Positions 46,367-58,362 of a stretch of 64,000 nucleotides of DNA are shown here, piece after piece. Source of the stretch: Cryptomeria japonica (taxonomy: Eukaryota; Streptophyta; Pinopsida; Cupressales; Cupressaceae); contig NC_081414.1 of the NCBI RefSeq assembly GCF_030272615.1, forward strand, positions 338,562,502 through 338,626,501. Direction: 5' to 3'. The position numbers were made by a program, and so were the translations under genes. The notes below the pieces were generated by a model that worked only from the letters and a program-made list of their open reading frames with translations, searched no databases and was not told the origin of the DNA. Position 1 is the stretch's first letter. Each line of letters starts with the position of its first letter.

Positions 46367-49300
46367 ATGGTCCGAATTGCTCAGAAAAATGGGATTCTCG
46401 CTCTCTTCTGTTGCGTTCTCAGTGTTCGCATTCTCCATTGCACCTGCATCTCGGAAGAGGGCAAAATTCTTCTCCAGATAAAAGCGAGCGATTGGATTGA
46501 CGGAGGTAATAATTTGACGGACTGGAATACTTCTGACGAAATCCCCTGCAACTGGAATGGGATCTCTTGCAATTCTTCCAAGGTTGTCACTGCAGTTAAT
46601 CTCACCGGCGCCTCAATTTCAGGCAATCTGACTTCTTCCATATGCCTTCTTCCAAGTCTGGAGAAGTTGATTCTCAGCGGGAATGCTTTCCAGCGGCCCT
46701 TTCCCGACGGACTGTTTGAATGCAGGAGTTTGCAAGTTCTCGATTTGTCCGGCAATCGCTTCTTCGGAAGCCTGCCCAGCCGCATCAGTGAATTCAGGGA
46801 GCTGAGAGTCTTGAATTTGGCACAAAATAGTTTCAGTGGCTCCATTCCTCCAGCCTTTGGAATGTTGCCAAACATCCAAGAGCTCTCGTTGGACGAAAAT
46901 AATTTGAGGGGCACAATCCCTGCTTTTATTGGCAATTTGACAACCCTGACGAAATTCACTGCTGGCGATAATCCTCTCCTAGGCGGTGTGATACCGGTAG
47001 AGCTCGGGAAACTGAACCGGCTGCATGATTTACAACTATATAATTGTAGTCTAGAAGGCGAAATTCCGAATTTTTTCAGTAATTTAACGCAGTTGGATTA
47101 CTTGGATCTGTCGAAGAATCAGCTCGAGGGCAATATTCCGGCTAGTTTGACTGCTCTGTCCAATCTAAGCATATTGATGCTCTGGAAAAACAATCTGTCT
47201 GGACCGATTCTGTCTAACATCGACAAGATGGGGAACTTAATTGTCATAGATCTTTCTGTCAACCAGCTAAGCGGTGAAATTCCATTCGCAATTGGCAAAC
47301 TTGAATCTCTGGATCAGCTAATTCTGAATGAGAACCAGCTCACTGGAGAAATCCCTCCACAGCTTGGTGTGCTGCGGAAATTGACAAAGATAGTACTGTT
47401 TGGTAACAAGCTTAAGGGGTGGTTGCCCCAGGATTTGGGTACATATTCTAATCTTTATAATGTCGATGTAACGGCAACTGGTTTGGAGGGTCCCCTGCCG
47501 AAGAATCTGTGTAAGAACGGGCAGCTTCTTGGATTGGCTTTAGCTTCAAATAATTTCAATGGAAGTTTGCCTCCATCCCTGGAAGATTGCGAAAGTTTAC
47601 AGAATGTGCAGCTGAATGACAACCAGCTCAGTGGTGAAATTCCTGTCGGGCTATGGAGATCTTCAGGTATTAGACAGTTGCTGCTTCACAATAATAAAAT
47701 TGAAGGCCAGATTTCTGCGGCGATTGGACAAGCAAAGAGCCTGGCTTGGTTGCAAATAAGCAACAACAAGATCAGCGGAAGCATTCCCCCAGAGATTGGA
47801 CAGCTGAAAAATCTCCAGAGCTTAAACGCGAGCAACAACCAATTGTCAGGGTCCATTCCAAATGAGATTGCGAACTTGACATTGATCAGTAATCTTCAGC
47901 TTGATCATAATTTTCTGTCAGGAGAAATTCCCACGGGTTTCATTTCACTGAAGAAGCTTTCTTTTCTCAATCTGGGTACCAATCGTCTTACAGGTGAAAT
48001 CCCTGCATCCTTGGGCGACTTGCCCGCACTGAACATTCTTGATCTCTCAAATAATTTGCTTTCAGGCGAAATTCCTGTTGAATTAGGACGCCTACCATTA
48101 TCTGGTTTCAATGTATCCGGCAATCGCCTGAACGGCCCTGTTCCTGCCGCTCTAGACAATGCGGCTTACAAAGATGCTTTCCTCGGCAATCCAGAATTAT
48201 GCGGAGGTCAGAATTTGATGCTAAGATCGTGTTCTTCAGACAGGATATCATCTAGGCGATTGGTTACAATTCTTGTACCCTCTGTGATTTTAACAGCCAT
48301 GGCAATCGGCTTCATTTGTGTCTGTCGGATCTCTCGGAGGAAAGCAAAGGGTACGCCATCATGGAAATTGACATCTTTCCATTTGCCGGAGCTTGACGAA
48401 GTGCACATCCTCCGCAACTTGTCGGAGGATAATGTTATTGGATCCGGAGGCGCTGGAAAAGTTTACAAGGTCATTCTGCAGAGCGGAGAAGTGGTAGCAG
48501 TGAAGAAGATCCGGAACATGAGCCGCTCACGGGGAAATTTTAAGAGAAAAGGTGCGCAGGAAAACAATGAATTGGGGGAAGTGGAGGTGGACAGACTGGG
48601 ACTCATCCGGCACACCAACATTTTAAACCTTCTCTGCTGCATTTGGAGCGAAGAGTCCGATTTCAAGCTATTGGTGTACGAGTATATGCCCAACGGGAGC
48701 TTGTTGGAGCGTCTGCAGAATTCACAAGGACCGCAAATGGGGTTGCCATGGCCGACGCGCTATAAGATTGCACTGGGTGCAGCCCGTGGGCTGAGCTATA
48801 TGCATCACGATTGCACACCTCCAATACTGCACAGAGATGTGAAATCCAGTAACATCTTACTGGATAAAGATTTCGAGGCTAAAATTGCAGATTTTGGTCT
48901 GGCCAGAGTCCTTAATAACTTGGGTGAAGAGTACTCTGTTTCAGGTTATGTGGGTTCTCATGGATATATAGCCCCAGGTTTGATTTTATCTCAATTGGCG
49001 AAATGCCAAAATTGTCAAATTTTCAATTTCTTTGTTTGAACATTTTGCGCCATTAACATTATTGGTGTGCAGAGTACGGCCGTAGACTGAAAGTGAGCGA
49101 GAAAAGTGACGTTTACAGCTTCGGAGTGGTGGTGTTAGAGCTGGTGAGTGGGATGAAAGCTACGAATGAGGTGCAGTACGGGGAAGGAGTGGACATTGTG
49201 GAGTGGACCTGCAACACAATAATAGGCAGGGGAGAGATGGGAGTGTTGGATTGGCGAATATTGGAAGAGAAGTGCGTGGAGCAAATGCTGTTGGTGTTGC

Positions 49301-49506
49301 GAGTGGGTCTGGTATGCACAAACAGGGACCCCAAACGGCGGCCTTCGATGAGGAAAGTGGTGGAGATGTTGGTGATGTGCAATCCAGAGCAAGAGGAAAG
49401 GGATAACATATTTTATCAGCAGGCGAGGAGTAGTCGGAGGGCGGATGCCAATTTCTCCGTTACCAGGCCATTCTTTCAAAGAGACGCTTCAGATCTGGAG
49501 ACTTGA
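46367..49506 (+). CDS. LRR receptor-like kinase, HAESA/HSL1-type (subfamily XI)
   Basis: A plasma-membrane receptor kinase expected to bind a secreted peptide hormone and signal by phosphorylation. Two exons, 46367-48977 and 49073-49506, join to 1014 residues. The N-terminal signal sequence (about residues 8-26) is followed by an LRR N-cap with CNWNGISC (about 63-70), roughly 20 LxxLxxLxLxxNxLxGxIP repeats to about 600, a transmembrane span near 630-650 and a juxtamembrane WKLTSFH stretch. The kinase domain has GSGGAGKVYK (about 692), AVKKI, HRDVKSSNILL (about 822) and DFGLA (about 841), then GSHGYIAP|EYG across the exon join. Catalytic residues are all present, so it is an RD-type active kinase. 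The lengths and NVIGSGxxGKVYK box match HAESA/HSL1 (about 1000 residues). Codon use is GC-richer than the surroundings. The start ATG is the first in frame before a good signal peptide. A possible poly(A) signal, AATAAA, lies at 49679. Confidence 0.93.
48978..49072 (+). other. Single intron of the receptor kinase gene
   Basis: 95 bp with a GT donor (CCCCAG|GTTTGA) and an AG acceptor (TGTGCAG|AGTACG), phase 1, T-rich. It splits the Glu codon of GYIAPEYG in the activation segment, the conserved intron position of subfamily XI LRR kinases. Reading through it gives a stop at 49037-49039. Confidence 0.93.
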
Positions 49507-51162
49507 AAATCCTCCAACTCCGCCATCTAAATTCCCCTCGAAGAACCGATGAAATTCATGTATTTTTCTCACCTGGTTATATGAAACAAAACTGTTGTAA
49601 AGAAGCAGCTAGAAAAAGTCGAAATCTAAAGAAACAAATGTCAAACAAATATTTAAGAGTAGAATAATGAGTATTGTAAATAAATGATTTTATAAATAAT
49701 AGAATGTAACCTAATCATGGTTTACAAGGTTTGGAAAATTTGTAGTCATGCACTAATATAACATTGTTATAGTAAACTTTGTGCAACTTAAGTTTTTAAA
49801 AAGTATATTGGATTTTGTCCTTTTTTTTTGTTGTCTTTTTATGCGACTTAACTGCTTATAGTTATTTGTCTAACTTATAGATAGTAAAGACAAACGTTGT
49901 GGCATTTGTTACGTGCATAAAGGTAAAAAAGTGGCCATTTCATAGTGTCGTCTGAAACATATTCCCTTTTACCCAATTACTTGTTTGCTTTGACAACCAA
50001 AAAGTTTGTCCAATTGATCTAATTTTATTTTTTTCCCCAAAAATTGGGTAATTATTGGCCCACAAGATGATTTTTTATCATCTTTTAATTAGCAAAATCC
50101 AATCAATGTTAATTGGAATGTGGGCAAGGCCTGTTCCCCTATTTTCACTTACAATTTCGTATTTTTATTTTGTATAACTAAGAAAAGGTCTCTCAAGTAT
50201 TTTGAAGTGGTAAAGGTGTTTTTTCTCTTTTTTTTTTTTTCAAGTGGTGGTAATTTCTATTTCAATCAATTTTTTCTATACGCATTTTGTCTTTTAAGTT
50301 CAATTTTGGCAAATTTAATTAATCACTCTACATTACAAATAGTTAATTTAGGCTTTTCGGTTGTAAAAATTACACTTAAGTGCCCTTTTTTTATTACTAG
50401 GGGTTTCATTTACAACATTAGTATATTTTTGAGGGGTGTAAGTTAATATTTAATTGTCCAATATTTTATTCTCTTTTGGTATATGTTGCTAATAATGGTA
50501 GAACCTAAGGGCTATTGAGCTCTTCACTCTACACAACTATTAGACAATAAAAATAAATTTGAGACAACTACTACAATCTAAACAATTGTAGAAAATGTTG
50601 GTTGACAAGCCTCTCAAATTTACTAGGACTTTTTGAAAAATGCACATAGAAAAGAGTTAGGTAAATCCATGGGGTTAATTGGTTTGATGTGTTATATCAT
50701 TTGTTGATTTGCCTTGTAGAGTGCAATACACCTAAGAAACTATGAGATAAATTTGATGATTTATTTAGCACCATTGATGAGTTTCATGTTATAAAATTAG
50801 ATCCAAATTTAACATCTCTCTCTATATATGTTTTTCTTTCTATTAAGAACTTTCTTGTGAAGAAGATACTAGTTTTATAATTGAAAGGTTGTGAATGAGA
50901 TAAAATAAATCAAGAATGTATCTTCTTAATTTTTAGAGCTCATTTTAGGTCTTCTCATTGACCTTCAAATAACCATGGATGCCTTAGGAGCTAATTTTAT
51001 GATGCTCATTTCTTAGTTGTTTTATGAGCATCTTATTAGAGAACATGCTATTTTTTTTTAGTTGGAAACACTTCCTAGTTATAAGAACCAAACATTATTG
51101 GCTTGATCATATAGGAAGAGGTAAGAAAAAGTGAAGTTCGAAGATAATATTGATAGATTGGT
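49507..51162. other. Intergenic DNA downstream of receptor kinase gene
   Basis: AT-rich. The first about 200 bp are probably 3' UTR. Open frames (such as 50120-50446, 108 codons, Phe-rich) are low complexity without domains. I recognise no elements. Confidence 0.55.
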
Positions 51163-52412
51163 TGAAGGGACCAGAATACTGAGGGGGGGGGAGGGTGAAT
51201 CAATATTCCCACAGATTCTAAAAATTTCTCCAAATCTTAAACCTTTGCTAATATATCAAACTCATAAATTAAGCATATCAACCATGAGATAGTAAATGCA
51301 CAATAAACTTGAAATACAACCACAAAAGGAACACTAGATTTTGTATGTGGAAAACCCAAATGGGAAAAACCATAAAGAGTATTAACTCTCAAGAAAATAT
51401 AACTAGTTATATGGTGTTTACAAAAGGGGGTGGCTCACTACCAAAATTACAAAAACAACTCACTGTCAGACTGCTCACTATGAAATTACAAAATGTGTCT
51501 TATTACCAAAATGCTCACTACAATAGGTATGATTGAACCAAAGAAAGTTGCATCTCCAAATGCATGAGATGAGTTCCAAGTTAAGCTTAGATCAAAATTC
51601 ACAATCCCTGCAAGGGTCTGGTGAAAGATCCCTGTACAACTATCTTTGAACACTTACACCAGATCCGGTGAAGGATTACTACAATACTGTCTGCACTCTG
51701 ATTCTGCACCAACTGCCTTCACTGTTCACAACTCGCAATTCACACTTTGTTACTAGCTTCTTTTTATTTTCCACACACTCATCATCATCATACACTTCTA
51801 AATGTATATATATTGGAAGGCTCACACACCAAGATAATATGTTGGCCTAGATCAATACATTATCCAACAAAAACATGATAACCAAGTTGGCCTCCACAAG
51901 ATTTCTCCATGCTTCACAATTCATTCACTAATGCATATATCTCAATTATTGGAATGGGACAGGGGTCATCCAAATCCATAGAAGCTGACCCATAAACACA
52001 AAACTCCAAACATAATGACTCCAAACTCCAAGAATATAGATTCTACACATACCATAGATATTGAACCATGAGACATGAAAAGATACATTTGTCATAACTA
52101 AAATAGTTGATAATTAAACACATAACTGATACCAAGACCAATGTAGGCACAACTCGGAATTCCAGGTATAAGGATCTTCTGGAAATAATTCCAATAGATA
52201 AACCACATCTTACTAAATCACATCCTGAAGCAATACTAGAATTCACATCACCTACCCATAACTGCACACACAAACTGCATACAATTGCACACAACATTAA
52301 GACTAAACCACATAACTAACTTGACATCAATATACTACATATACCATTCAGACCAAACTGGATAACTAGTTTGACATCAATGACAACAATATTCACACAA
52401 GTCTAACAAATA
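51163..52412 (-). mobile_element. LTR-like segment (possible solo LTR or short LTR element)
   Basis: Read on the plus strand, it opens TGAAGGGACCAGAATACTGAGG with a G-run, very like the start of the long solo LTR at 10786 (TGAAGGAACACAATGG...CACTGAGAGG). It contains the LTR word TGTATGTGGAAAACCC (51338) and closes near TTGACATCAATGACAACA or GTCTAACA (52390-52412). The target-site duplication is unclear: AATAT flanks one reading of the ends, but with shifted termini. No coding or PBS is visible. The right end is approximate. Confidence 0.5.
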
Positions 52413-52978
52413 TGTACCTTTGGTGGTAAGTGTGGAAATTCTATTGTAGTTACTGATTATTAACCTCCTATCTTTAATAGATTATTTGATAAAAAAATAT
52501 TGGAAAATAACACAACTACAACTTCACAAATAAAAATAGGAAGAAAGAAATATGTAACACAATGACATGATATTTCTGGACAATTGTCCCTGGAAAAACG
52601 CCAAAGGGAAAACCAGTACTGCAGATGAGAAATATATTAACTTCAACAAATTAAGAGATACAAAATTCCTTGCCTCTCACTAGCAGAACTTCGACAATCT
52701 CACAATTTCTCCTGCTGATATCCCTGCATTGCTATCCCCAACGCTATCACTACGCCCCTTGCTAACATTGCAAAACTATTTGCTAACTCTGCAAATAATT
52801 TGCAAACTTCATCTTTTCCAAATGACCCATGACCCCTTTTTATACTACTCTGTTGGAAAACCAACGACTGAGATTAATTCAAACCAACGGCTGAGATTAA
52901 GACAACTCAATAACCAATAACTAATTTTGGCTATGAGGTGTCACCTAAAAAGAGCCACTATTAAATAACAATTGTTAT

Positions 52979-54177
52979 TGTAAAGCGGAAAATCGCGATC
53001 GAACCCTAGTTGCTCTCCCCTCTTCCAACTCCAAGGAGAGAGAAGGGAGATTCACTAGGGTTGATGGTTTTCACTTAGGGGAGAGACTTTACATTCAAAA
53101 GAGGGGTTGAAACCCACAAGATCCAATCCCACGCAATGCAAGATTGGATGCTAAATGTGTTTCAAGGGTTAAGACAGCAAGGATACCCTCTTTTGTAAAG
53201 AATGTTGATAGAAGAATTAAGCTAGGAATGCATAGAAAATGACAAAGATTCGCTTATAAACTGAGATAGGGATATAGGATGAAGCTGCGGACCTGGAATT
53301 AGCAGTAAAATGTCGATACGGCGCTGTCCTGCAAATTTGAGCAAAAGTCGTCGGGACGATGGCGCCCGACCGCCACGGTCCTCCGAAAAATCCGCGAAAC
53401 GAAGGGGGATCTGTTCGTCTCTGCACAAGGATTCCAGATCTTCAATTTCAGCCGCGTACCTGCAACCTACACACAGAAAAGCGAAGACGATTGGGGGGTT
53501 AGGGATTAGGGGTTTGCCTTTAGGTCAAACCCCGGTTTTGGAATTAACCAAGAAATGAGCAAGTGCTGTAAATATAAATGACTGTAAAACAAGTACTAAT
53601 ACCTTGTTCTAAGGATGTTTGTATCCTTATGTGCGAAGGTATAGATGTTGTATGTTGTATGTTGTAGCATGTAGTATGTGATCTCCTCTTCAATGGTTGA
53701 ATCCTTGACTTGAATGCAACACTTAGCCTTGAATGGAGACTTGGAATGAATGCTTGAATGTTTGAATGCTTGAATGCTTGAGTATAGTTTCCACGCTTTT
53801 ACACATATGTCCTCCTCATATGCCAAATGAGAGAGAAAAATGTAGTTTATATACTTGTCAATTAGGGCTGATAGACTGATTTTCCCGACCTTAAAGGCCG
53901 ACCAGGAAAGTTTAATTTCCAATTTGCAAACAAAAAGACCCGAAGTCCAAAAGAGACCGGGCCCAAAATAGGACCCAGGGACCAGGGCGCTGGGCGCTCT
54001 GGTCCCACCTCCCGGGACAGCAGGGTGCAAGGAGGTTCAGGCCAAGGTGCTTGAAAAATGCAGTTTTTAGTGTCGTAATCAGGTTTCGGGGTCTCCATTC
54101 AGGTTGCGTGTTGCGTCGCCATCGTGAAGACCGAAATGCAGTCGAAATTGCAAGTGTCGCAATTTTAGGACGCTACA
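52979..54177 (-). repeat. 3' LTR of gag-protease element
   Basis: 1199 bp with TG...CA ends (TGTAAAGCGG to GGACGCTACA). It contains one copy of the GGACCAGGGCGCTGGGCGC-type unit (about 53970-54010). Confidence 0.93.
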
Positions 54178-54195
54178 TTTAGCCCCCACTTTAGC
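54178..54195 (-). other. Polypurine tract of gag-protease element
   Basis: On the minus strand, AAAGTGGGGGCTAAA abuts the TGTAGCGTCC start of the 3' LTR. Confidence 0.75.
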
Positions 54196-54918
54196 AGGAG
54201 TATGTATTCTCATACTTCCGGTAAAGTACAAGGAAACAATATTGAAAGACTTTCACCACGTCAAGGAGGCAAGATACACCAAGCCCCTAGTGGACTAAGG
54301 ATCTTACGACTTCGATTGACAAAGTAAAAGGGAAGATCACGAGGGAGAACCATGACTGTCAGTAGTAAGGTTCCCTCACTATGAGTCATGCAAGAAAGAT
54401 ATCAAGAATTTTCAAGGCAAGGCTAAATTTGTCAAGAAATTTTCAAGTATCTTGAAAAGATATGAACGGGATGTATGCCCCCCTACGTTAAAGCGATCGC
54501 ACACGCCTCACCGGGGGTGATTGTTTTAACGTAGTGATACACACAAGAAATGAGAAAGGAAAGGAGCACGTTATCGCAAGGATTTAGCCCCCAAGTGTGA
54601 GATAAGCCCAAGGATAATAGACACAAAACACAAAGCACAAGGTGACTTTGCTTTCCTCGGGGTCAGTATGCTATATGATAAGTCATGTATATATATCATA
54701 TGTATGTATGCATAATTGTTCTTCATTCCCCAATCAAGGAAGGCCACCTAGAAGAAGGGAACACATGTGTCTTTTGAGTCAACATGAGAGAGATTGAGAG
54801 ATCTCAATGCTTTGCATCGTCCTCAAGTAGACAACACTAAGGACAACAAATAGAAGAATGATAACATATAGAAGAAGTAACACAAGAGAGGAGGAGAGAA
54901 TCTGCTATGCTAATGTAA
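54196..54918. other. Untranslated region of the gag-protease element
   Basis: About 700 bp between the coding region and the 3' PPT. I see no open frame or motif beyond a purine-rich stretch; it is probably the remains of a degenerated 3' region of pol. Confidence 0.45.
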
Positions 54919-55839
54919 CTAGTCTAGCACGTCATCTACCCCCCGATCTTGCTGATCAATGTTTCGGGAAGGTAGGGAACACGCCAGAGGAGGAACATCC
55001 AACACAGCAGATGGAGCTATCACAAGATCCAAACAAGGGCTATGTTCATGTTCTGAGCCACATTGTTCTTGTCTAGGAGCTAGGATAAGTGCTTTAGAAA
55101 ATTCATTAGATAAATGGTTATCAACATCAACAAGTTCATATTCACTATCAGAAGCAAGAGAAGTAACGTTTTCATCGTGAATAACATTTTCATCTATATC
55201 ATCATCAAGATTTATAAAAATAGGATCTTTAACTCGCACAGGATCAAGACCATCATGCATCTTATGTTTAGGAGATTTAGGCTCAATGTCCGGCTGAGGA
55301 GAAAATGGAATAATGCTTGTTGAAGGTGTTTTTGGAGATTGCAAAGTTTGAGAAGCAGTTGCTTGAGCTCTAAGACGACGCTTTCGTCAGCGTTCACGTG
55401 CGGAACGATTTCGTCTAGTCTTAGTAGGAAGTGAAGAAGATTGAGGAGGAGGAATGTTCTCATCCTTATCACTTGGGTGTTTAGGTTGTGGTCTCTTAGG
55501 CTGGATAATAGGAGGAGAAGAAGGTCTCTTCTCTCTATAAAAAGAAGGAGGAGGGACTGCTCCATATAAGGGAGGAATTGTTGGTTTAGGAAGGAGACCA
55601 AGTCCATCATGACGAGGAGGTATAGGTCTACTCTTAGGAGGTTTATTAGGCATAGACATAGTCACATCCATGGGGACGGGTTGGGAATCTTCTTGAGGAA
55701 AGACATTAGTTTTATCTTTCAAAGGAAGAACTTCCTTCTCAAGAATGATAGGAATATCAAGTTTAGGTGTTCTAGGTTCACTTAGAGATAAGATCATATC
55801 TGTTTTCCACTTTTGATAAGATTTGAAAAGATGATCACT
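54919..55839 (-). pseudogene. Proline-rich C-terminal extension of the gag-protease polyprotein
   Basis: Reading continues in the same frame after the gag-protease stop at 55840-55842 (TGA). Next comes a 136-codon open stretch (55797-55387), rich in Pro, Lys, Arg and Ser (PPRHDGLGLLPKP, then RPSSPP, then KTRRNRSARER), a second TGA at 55387-55389, and a further 141-codon open stretch (55344-54919), acidic. No stops other than these two TGAs occur, so the gag frame once ran on for about 300 residues beyond the protease. Each TGA fits a CGA codon decayed by C-to-T change in a CG context (CG-CGA-AG and CGC-CGA-CGA). No domain is recognised; the basic run may bind nucleic acid. Confidence 0.65.
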
Positions 55840-58362
55840 TCACGGAGGAAGAGATTGGAATTGTTTAGGCCAAAAGTAATCAATAGGAACGCTAGAAGTT
55901 CTTTCAGCTGGTTTAAAGAGACTATGATTGACAGTAACAACTTCACCATTATGGGGAAATTTCAAACACTTGTGAATAGGAGAAGCAATAGCTTTCATGG
56001 AAGATAGCCAAGGATAGCCAAGCTTCACACGAAATTGTTCGGAAGATGGAATAATAGCAAAGTTCACATCAAGAGATTTGTTATGGACCTCAATAGGCAA
56101 TGTAATAGAACCAATTGCAGGAGAAGAAAATGCATCAAATAGTTTCACAACCACATTTGTTTCATCATAAATTACTTGATTCAATTGCAAAGTAAAAAGA
56201 AATTCTTCAGTAATAACATTAATCATGCACGAAGGATCAATAAGCACTCCACGGCAAGGTGTATTCTTGACTTTCACAACTATGTATAAAGGACCATCAG
56301 GTGCCCTAATGGTTTCACTAGAATCAAATGTGATGGAAGGTTCTTTAGGGTTTTCTTGCTTCTCTACAAAGTTAATCACATTCGGAGTCATAGACACAAG
56401 ACCATCAGATGAGAGAGAGGAATCATTAGCATCAATCGCATTAGAGGTATGAGAAGGTAATGGATCAGTGAAAATCTGAAGATTTTGGTTAGGAGGAGCT
56501 ACAGATGTATTGCCTTTATCATTCACTCCAGAAACAGAAATAGTATTATTATCAATCAAATCTTGAATTTTACCCTTTAAGGAAAAACATTTTTCAGTAT
56601 CATGCCCAGGCTGACGATGAAATTGACAAAAAGATTTGTTATCAAAATAAGGTGAAGTAATCTTTGCAGGATCAATTTGTCTTATAGGAGGAAGAGTAAG
56701 CACATTTTGTTCCAATAACTTATTCATAATACTATGCAATGATTCATTCAAAGGAGTATACTTTCTTTCTTTCTTGAAAAATTTAGAAATAGGAGGCACA
56801 CCTGATGCTGCATTCACATTGTTGTTGATGATGTTTTTATTGAATTTGATGGAATCTCTGTTCGGTTTAAACTTCCCAAATGGTTGTTGACTGCTATCAC
56901 CCTTATCACTCGGAGCCATAGGATGTGATTGTTCCATTTGACTCACAGTCAGTTGATAATTGTGAAGAGTTGCACACAACTGTTGGAAAGAAGTAAACTC
57001 AGAAAACAGAAGTTTGTCTTGAATATCTTTTTGTAAATTAGAAATAAAGATTCTTTGAATATCATTGTCAGGCACTGGAAAAGAAATTTGAGCATACAAA
57101 TGCTTATATCTACCAATGAAATCAGTCACTTTTTCTTTAACACCTTGTTTACAATGCATTAAATCAATCAAAGTAACTTTAGGACTTATATTGTTTTGAA
57201 ATTGTTGAATGAAAGCATTTGCAAGTTGTTCGAAAGAAGTAATAGAATAAGAAGGCAACGAGCAATACCATTGTAGGGCTTTGTCTCTTAATGTTCTAGT
57301 AAACAATTTTGCAAGCAACCTTTGGTCATAAGCAAAATCAGTACATATTGTTTGAAAGGTCTTAACATGTGTTAGAGGATCACCCTTACCATTATAAAGC
57401 TCCAAATGCGGAATTTCAACATGTTTAGGGGGAATAGCTCGGACAATGTCAAGAGAAAGTGGGCTCACAACGTCAAATGTGGGCACACTAAACTTAGATT
57501 GATTCATAGAGGCAATTTGTTGCTGTAAAGAAGAGACAGTTTGTGCAAGATTGTTAATGGTCACTTCAGTCGAAGAATTCATATTGGATGTGTTAGATTG
57601 AGATGGAGGTGTTATGTTATTGAAAGAAGGTAAAGAGTAAGGTGGTGGGACTCTATGATAATTAGTCAAAGGAGATGATTGGACAGGAGGAACACTACAA
57701 GGAGGAATGGAATGGTTAAACAAATTGCCCCCTTGCGTCATGTTCATTTGTGGAGATATAATAGGGACATTCATTGAAGGAATGCATGAAGAAGTCGGAT
57801 TAAATGAAGGAAGAGGGTTAATTGAAGAAGAAGGGTTGCCCCCATGACTAGTAATCACGGGAGGAATGTCTTGTGTAGAAGTAGCCATTATGTTTGATGT
57901 AAAGGTAGGTATGCTAGCAATAGAAGTCATCAAAGGAATAGAATGATTGACTTGAGTAGGAGGTTGTGTATAACCTAAAGATTCGGCACAACTCTTCATA
58001 GGCATCACATTTGAATCCACAATGTGTGCAATACCACGCAAAATATCAATTCCATTCTTATCACTTTGAAGCATACATTTTAGACCCTCAATTAAAGGAA
58101 GAGCTTGACTATCAGGGTATTCTTGAGACATCCATTATCAAAAATTGTCAAATTGGTTATCCAATTTCGAAAGTTGTTCTTCAGAAACCTCATGGAGAGC
58201 TTCTTCATCATTAGGAGGATTAGAGGAATTACCCATGTCCTCGTTAAAAAGGCTATTCAAATTAGGTTCCATCTCCTCAGTAGTTAAACCTCGGAAAGAC
58301 TTAATTCTACGGCTTCGTCTAACAGGAATAGTGTAAGTAGGGCTTATTGTTGTAAAACTCAT
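55840..58362 (-). pseudogene. gypsy-type gag with retropepsin-like domain
   Basis: This is the capsid and protease part of the element's polyprotein. 58362-58138 (74 codons) is a likely N-terminus in the same frame as the long frame 58131-55840 (763 codons). The two are separated by TAA and TGA near 58135-58140, best explained by a small indel. The long frame has a Pro/Ser/Asn-rich N-terminal half. A Retrotrans_gag domain follows (LELYNGKGDPLTHVKTFQ, then RDKALQWYCSLP, about residues 240-390). A Cys/His segment comes next (FCQFHRQPGHDTEKCF, CX2H..HX4C-like, about 495). Last is an aspartic-protease-like domain (GVLIDPSCMINVI, about 645, with a later LGYPWLSSMKAI). The usual D-[TS]-G active site reads D-P-S, so protease activity is doubtful unless changed by mutation. 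There is no RT after it. Confidence 0.85.

Noticed and set aside
46381-48693. Minus-strand open frames of up to 192 codons inside the receptor kinase gene
   Set aside because: They are shadows of the GC-richer coding strand, with no domain.
49113-49479. Minus-strand open frames opposite kinase exon 2
   Set aside because: Shadows of the kinase exon.
53310-53558. 82-codon plus-strand frame repeated at 59873-60121
   Set aside because: It is the same LTR sequence in both LTRs, on the strand opposite the element, with no domain.
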